Of a stretch of DNA of 64,000 bases, positions 58,056 to 64,000 are shown piece after piece. Positions within the stretch are counted from its first letter, which is position 1. Each line of letters opens with the position of its first letter. The stretch covers positions 16,419,718-16,483,717 of the forward strand of contig CP099840.1 in the NCBI GenBank assembly GCA_030062745.1, in the 5' to 3' direction. This DNA is from Capitulum mitella. Taxonomy: Eukaryota; Arthropoda; Thecostraca; Pollicipedomorpha; Pollicipedidae. The notes under the pieces were generated by a model. It was not told the origin of the DNA, did no database searches, and worked only from the letters and a program-made list of their open reading frames with translations. The position numbers and the translations under genes are program-made.

Positions 58056-60304
58056 GCAGAGGAGCAGCACCTCACTGTCAACGTGGCGCGACAGCCACTA
58101 CGATTATGGAAATTCATTTGCTTCTGCCAGCGTGGCATAACGTATTAGGACTGATTAATTGGCATCGTTGCCACACTGGTGAACTCGGCACTCGTCCGGC
58201 GCTATCTATCACGGCTCATCGACACTGTATTATTCCAGATCCACTCACAGCTGCCAGACCCAGGCGCTTCCAATCGCTGAGAAGTGGCGCGGGAGCAGTC
58301 CGGTGGCCGTCCGGCCGACGCCAGCCCGGGAAGGACCGCACTTTATCAAACCACTGTCCCGGCCAGCAGCCTCAGCCGCATGCATATTCAGGGCTTCCAT
58401 TTCCGGGCTCTCGTCATCGGTCACACGGGCGCTGATCTCCGGATCCTCGCATTTCAGCCTGCTCTGCTCGGCTCGCCTCCCCCTCCCCCACTGGTGGCCC
58501 GGACGTCCCCTCGGCCTGCGCGACGGCTCAGCTCGCCCCTCCCCCTCCCTCAGTGGCGGCCCGGACGTCGTTTCGTCCTGCGCGGCGGGTTGGCTCGGCT
58601 CGGACCGATCCAGGCGTGCGCAGCGCCGGGCCGATCCACCTCTGGGAATCTGCAGCCCTGCTCCCGGAGTCGCTCCTGTTCACCAGGAAGTGGGACGCCG
58701 AGCCCGTAAACAGGCCAGCGCCGTTGCATCTGCAAACGGTGGCGCTCAGCGCGGCCGCCGGCCCACAATGGCTCGTATTATTTCGCACGGGCGGCCAATG
58801 TATCCTCCGGCTGATCCCATTCAGCGGCGATATGGTGTTACTTTTGTGCGATTTAACCCTTTGACGACGGGAGCGGACGGCGCAACAGCTTTTGTGCTGC
58901 CCCCCGCCGCCGCTGCTGGCGTATTTTAGACGCGCGGAAAAACAAACAGAGCTAGCGACGGCGCGCGCGCGCGGCCCGCCGTCGGCTATTTTCGCTACGT
59001 TTCGTCACCATTCAAGGCCGGTATCTGTAACGATCGGTCGGCACTGTCGGACCGCGTGTCACCTGCGTGTCGCCAGCGTCGGTGGCCCGGTCGGCCGGCG
59101 ACCATTGTGTCCGACTCAGCCGGAAAATCCTGCCGTTTTGGGGCGACAGTTCGGTGGTACCAATCTGGACACCGATGGCGGTGGTGTTAGAGCGGAGATG
59201 TATTAGTGGTGGTGCTTGGGTTGAGGTCCGTTGATGGTGGAATTCATCAACGTAACTGAGACATCAGAGCATATGCAAATTGAAAAGATAAAGGCAAACA
59301 TAGAAAACTCAAATCAAGCTCTTGTGGTAACTGAACTATCTGCGAATAATACCGTCTCAGAGGGCATATGCGAAAATATATAATTATCCATATTTTTGAT
59401 TATACGGGACATATTTAAATTATATTGCAATAAATTCATTGCAATGCAATAAATGCGTTGGACATAAAAGTATGGCTGTAGACATACAGACAAAGGTATA
59501 CACGCCTATATACATATATTCACATGTATAATGTATTGAAGCTGCGCTTCTTGGGTCGAAGGAGACGTTACTCTCTCTTTCTTTATTATATTCTGGACAC
59601 TGGTCCGGAATAGAATCCGACGAGAAACACGCAAAGCACCCATAGTGTGTTGCTTATCCAGCTGGCACGTTATGATTTGCATACGAGATGTGTGTAATAA
59701 AGCAGTGGTGGAGGCTGGCGTGCGGCCGGCTGCAGTTGGGCGGCGGCGCGCTCTCGGCTCCGTCTGGCCCGTGTTGCAGGCCGGGTCACGCGAGACAGCG
59801 CTGCCGCCTCAGCTGGCCAGCTGAGGCCCGGCCTGGCCACCTCCAGCTCGCCGCTCAGCTCAGCGTCCACCACGGCTGGCAAAAGCCGCCCTGCGTGCGT
59901 TTCCGACGACAGCCAGCGCGGCAAACAGCGGCCGGCTCTTCAGCGTGCGCGCGCCGCGGCTGGCGCCAGTGTTCTGGGAACTGGTGGCCAGTTTGCGCTG
60001 AGAAGGGCGCGGACGGTGAGTATCCAATTGTTTTCTTTTGCATGAAAAGCTTTACATGTAGAAAACAGCTTTGCATCAGGAAACTAGATTTAAAAGTTAC
60101 TTTTGAAGTGTACCCTACGCATGCATTAAGTAGCTCTTATACTTCGTAATGTGGGGAATGCCATCCTAATAATTACGGAGTGCCTCATTAAATCTGAAAT
60201 AGTAGAAACCGCAAGGATACCATCAACTCACTTTCCTTTTCTTTAAATCGCCAATGGTCGTGAATCGAGTAAAATGATACATGCGTAAAATGATATCTAA
60301 AATA
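58056..60304. other. Intergenic; GC-rich 58.2-59.2 and 59.7-60.0 kb
   Basis: CpG-rich islands with overlapping stop-poor frames on both strands and no domain, separated by AT-rich DNA. Octamers at 59273-59280 and 59675-59682. The 58490-58590 part contains an imperfect duplication (GGTGGCCCGGACGTC/GGCGGCCCGGACGTC). No gene is supported. Confidence 0.45.
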
Positions 60305-60990
60305 ATTCATAACCACCCTTGAGACCCAGGCCGTTTCTCGTGTTCATATAATCTGCTAGGATAAGCAATGTGTACTGCATAGATGGCTAAGACACGAACC
60401 AAAAGAAGAAATGACTAAATTTTCCAGATCTGCTCATCACGGGCATTCCAACGGCATGTTTGTGTTTATCTTACGACCAACCGGTCGTGAGTTAGAGGGG
60501 GTTATCAGCCCCTTCCTCAGCTCCAGCCGGGTGCGCATGTCGCCGACTGCCAGTCGCCCGCGGACTAATTAGAGAATTCTGTCCTTTTCGCATACCCTTT
60601 TTCAGATTTCATCAGATCTAAACGAAACTTTGAAGAAGTTAATCTACAAGAAAAATTTACGGACGTCGAGGCACAAATGCCCAAAAAGGCAGGCCAGTCG
60701 AGGTCTGCGGAAGTCAGCTAATGAAAATGCAACATTTCGTTATGGGGCCATATGGGAATCTGTTGGGAACTAATTGCATGATGCGTGCAGGTTCCTGAAA
60801 GCAAAGGAAAGCCAGGTCAGGTCTTTTCAGGGCATCCAAGGCCGATTGAAGAAGACGTCACATTCTGATTTTTTGTACGGATTTCGCCACATGATCTCGA
60901 TAAAATTTTGTTAGGGTGCATTTTGTTGACTCCGTTTTACCTCAGATGGCCCCGGATGACCTTATAACGTCGCTTAAAGTACGGATATAT
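60305..60990 (+). mobile_element. Partial third copy of the TTAA element plus shared flank
   Basis: 60305-60570 matches the right-hand end of copy 1 (about 48275-48530) in the same orientation: CCTTGAGA, TTTCTCG, TCTGCTCATCAC, GACCAACCGGTCGTGAGTTA. The end has decayed from GCGGGTTAA to GCGGACTAATTA. 60590-60990 matches about 48800-49245. The left part of the element is missing. Confidence 0.55.
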
Positions 60991-61456
60991 AGGCATCTTG
61001 CCTATTAACAACTTATCATATTGCGTTGTCCTTCATTTCATGAAATACAACACATTCGGATATTATCAAGGGTTGACTTCGACTGAATTGGTCAATATCG
61101 ACCTCACTTTACGTGATACAGTTTCATCATACCCGCCAATGGAACGTTTGACCTGGTTTGACTTGGTTAAACTTCATCTACGTCCATCATTTCTGACTGC
61201 TGTAAGAACACTATGCAGAATTCCTGTCCAAAGAAAAATCCATTAGAATCAGTCAGATAAGCTAAAAGAGAAAGAGCAGAAAATATACTCCCAAACAGTG
61301 TGTATAATTCATACAGGGCCACCAGTGCGCATGTTAAACTGCGCCATCTGGATCGTACAGACCAGAACGGTCCTGCCCAAATGAAAAATCCCGATATAAA
61401 CTGCCCTGGCTTAGCTTGAATCTGTGATTTGCATTTTGTAAGTTTGTATTTTGATC
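60991..61456. other. AT-rich intergenic, nothing recognised
   Basis: Octamer ATTTGCAT at 61427-61434. No other signal. Confidence 0.55.
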
Positions 61457-61460
61457 TTAA

Positions 61461-62689
61461 CCCGCGCTCGACCGTGGGTCGGCGACAATCACGTCCGACT
61501 TGGGGGGCGGTTGACCCCCCAACTCACGAACGGTTGGTCGCACGATAAAAATAAGCACACCGTTGGAAAGCTTGTGACCAGTAGAGCTCGAAACTGGTCT
61601 CAGTTTTAATTTCAGATAATATGTAAGCAATTAACGTCTTATATATGTTTTTTTTCATAGCCGACTGCATGAGACCGAGAAACGGCGTGAATCTCAAGGG
61701 CTGTGACTAATAACGCATAGGTAAAGGCACCAACGCACAAGTAAAGATCCGCAGATGTCGATACATGTCTAATTTCTCAGATTTGTTTTTCAGAAACAAA
61801 TTTGAGAAATATATTCAATATATACGTCGAAACGATGAGTTAAAGACACGGCAATTTTCACGCCGGTTGTCGGTGGGCGCCGCAGCCGTGCGCAGTAAGA
61901 AGTTAACGAGAACTAATTTTAGCGTTCCTTTATTCTCGCGACATAAGCCTATCCATGTAAATTTTATTGATCTTATTGGGTCTTATGATGGTTTCTGATG
62001 CTTAAATTTTGGAACAATTCATTAGTTACCAATATACACAATTGGCGGAGCTTTATTCGCGAGAACCTGTTTTTTCCAAAACATGCGATTTTTCAAAACT
62101 TTTTGAGGTTTTTGGTATTACTTACGTCTGTGCAAGTCAGTTCTGCCATTTTCTACCCATTGTGAGTAATTCATCGCTGATTTTGACGGTGGTACATTTT
62201 GGCTCACAACAGTTATTCGTGACCTGGCCTCAGGTCAGTGGCTGGAAGTCATTGATATTTTGCCCATTGACATTAACTAGATGTCTGCTTTACTGCACAC
62301 TAAAAATGTTATGAAAAAATCCTCCAATTTCCGAAGAAAACAACATGTCCTAAAAATGGGGTTGACCTTAGGTCAATGACGCAAAAAATTCCGAAAAATC
62401 TGACATAGCAGATCTGTTGCGTCTATCAAGATCTCTAATCCCTGAAAGTATCATTGTGATATCTTGTTTTCCGAAAAAGTTACCAGGGCGCTAAACTTTT
62501 TTGGACATAGGTCCGTTTGACCCGACCTAGGTCAAACACCTGATTTGACCTGAGCCCAAAACCTTGACACGTGCAAAAATGATCAAGCCAAAAGGGACAC
62601 AAAGTTTTGTGGCACTGCGTTTGTTTGTTCTCTCGCAATCCTAGAAAAACCTCAGGTGGGCGGTCAACCATCCCCCAGTCGAAGGCGGG
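61461..62689 (-). mobile_element. TTAA-flanked non-autonomous DNA element, copy 2 (1229 bp, inverted)
   Basis: Bounded by TTAA (61457-61460, 62690-62693). Left end CCCGCGCTCGACCGTGGG; right end, inverted, CCCGCCTTCGACTGGGGG. It matches copy 1 throughout in opposite orientation, by eye about 80-85%. The subterminal palindrome GGGGGGCGGTTGACCCCCC lies at about 61502-61520. It keeps one everted AGGTCA pair (62363-62375) and a degraded second (62220-62237). No transposase frame. Confidence 0.75.
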
Positions 62690-62693
62690 TTAA

Positions 62694-64000
62694 TGTTATG
62701 CAGCTTGTATCTGATGCCGGAACAGTTTGTCCGCCATCCATTACACATTCCCTTCCATCCCTTTCTTTGCATCTATACCCCGTCTCAAGAAGAAGAACTA
62801 GCAGCCTCTAAGCAACCACCCATCCCTTATTCGAGCAACATTAATTCGACACAGGAGGACACACTGCTTAAGCCACTGACAGGACTCCGATTTTGCCCTC
62901 CTGATGGGATGTCATTTTCCGCACAGGGCAATAAGTCAGAAAAGGAGTATTCTACCATGTTTGGCTCGAAATGTAATGGACGATGTTGTTTCACGAGCAA
63001 CATTTCAGGTTCCTACCGATATTAAACGGTACCCAAATGGTGTATTTACCCATAGATCGCACACAAGAAAACTTCCTCCTCAGTGCATTGCATCTGGCGG
63101 CTTTAAAACACGAAAACGCTCACTCACCACGTGCAACGCATTGATCCAATTCGGGCATCCCGAAAACTGACGGTAGTGGGGTGGATGAAAAGCTGACACA
63201 TCATCCGGCAGGCATCATCACTAGATATCAAGACACAGAGGTTTTCTGTTTGATTTCATATCCCCATTATGTCCCGCGTTTCCCCATTCCAGTCAATACC
63301 GCATGGTCCATGCAAAATGCATGTAATATTCCTCATCCACTCTTTGCGGTCCAATTGCAATGTACACCATGAAGGGAACAACCAATAATTTGGCATGACA
63401 ACTCGGAGTAAATCTGCAGAAATTTCACAGGAGCTTTCAGTTTTTCAGACGGAGGAAGCGAGCGAACGCAGTTACGCAATAAAAACGTGAGTATGAAAGT
63501 TTACTAGACATAGCTTTTGAACTACGCCTCCTTGATAAGCAATTCTGGCACGTAGGGGAACATCTCAAACCTACTTGGTACTTGGCTATGTTTGCACCCG
63601 TAATATTATTCGCAAAGATATGAAAATACACTTAATTGTGGATTTCAGTCGTTTCGAAAGATCTTAATGGTCCTGAAAGATTTTAATTTCAAATCGAGTT
63701 AGAGAAATCCTGGGTAAAACCCCAAAGATTAAAGTGGAAGCTGTACATATTTTGGGTTAAATCACTGCGTCGTGCTGCGGGCTTAATGCAGCCTCTGATT
63801 TCATCTAAGGAGCTCATGATGCAGCAGCCAGCCGATGTTGTGTGGCGGTCTTCTTCCAGGCGGCTTGCTGGTAAAAACTCAGGAACAATAGATAAAATAA
63901 ATTTTTGGTGAAAGTTAGGGATTCAGTATTTTAAAACATGCATCAATTTCGGGAAATTCGCTGATTCCAGGTGGGTGACCAGCAATACATCATGGGCCCA
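62694..64000. other. AT-rich intergenic to window end
   Basis: A 110-codon plus frame (62693-63025) has no recognisable domain and average codon use. No gene, repeat or RNA is supported. Confidence 0.5.

Overview
This is a gene-poor stretch of an animal nuclear genome, almost certainly an arthropod and perhaps a crustacean. The one confident protein gene is an intronless class III POU-homeobox transcription factor on the minus strand (about 38.1-39.5 kb). Its POU-specific domain and homeodomain, the N-terminal EMKYM and AMNGM motifs, and a frame-shifted C-terminal tail ending LAAH match the arthropod ventral veins lacking/drifter type. The crustacean suggestion rests only on overall texture (GGCC-rich islands, many minisatellites) and is weak.

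Layout. 0-12 kb is intergenic: a foldback repeat at the left edge, a Penelope-like 3' tail, 23-, 24- and 35-bp minisatellites, a tRNA-derived SINE and a diverged TTAA-type element. 12-24 kb is GC-rich, with AT-rich islets at 19.0-21.1 kb carrying three perfect POU octamers (candidate enhancers) plus 31- and 52-bp arrays. 24-37 kb alternates AT-rich sequence with GC-rich minisatellites (10, 34, 35 and 11 bp units) and an inverted pair of a short dispersed repeat. 37.4-40 kb is the CpG-rich POU gene, with a CRE flanked by two CCAAT boxes just upstream and a 17-bp all-GC hairpin downstream. 40-64 kb is mostly AT-rich: more arrays (25, 35, 24 and 35/36 bp), two full-length inverted copies of a 1.2-kb TTAA-flanked non-autonomous element (47.3 and 61.5 kb), a partial third copy, a second SINE, a decayed GIY-YIG endonuclease region of a Penelope-like element, and one low-confidence possible exon at 53.6 kb.

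How it fits together. Developmental POU-III genes often sit alone in large regulatory deserts. About ten perfect octamers in 64 kb, three of them clustered, with a POU-like site at the start codon, fit an autoregulated developmental locus, but this is inference. Most other long open frames lie inside tandem repeats whose unit lacks stops, or antisense to the POU gene, and are not genes.

Most worth a second look: the apparent +1 frameshift that hides the conserved C-terminus of the POU protein; the TTAA-element family with subterminal G/C palindromes and everted AGGTCA half-sites; the octamer cluster at 19-21 kb; and two unrelated 24-bp arrays. No RNA polymerase III gene other than tRNA-derived SINEs, no rRNA, no CRISPR array and no intact transposase or reverse transcriptase was found.
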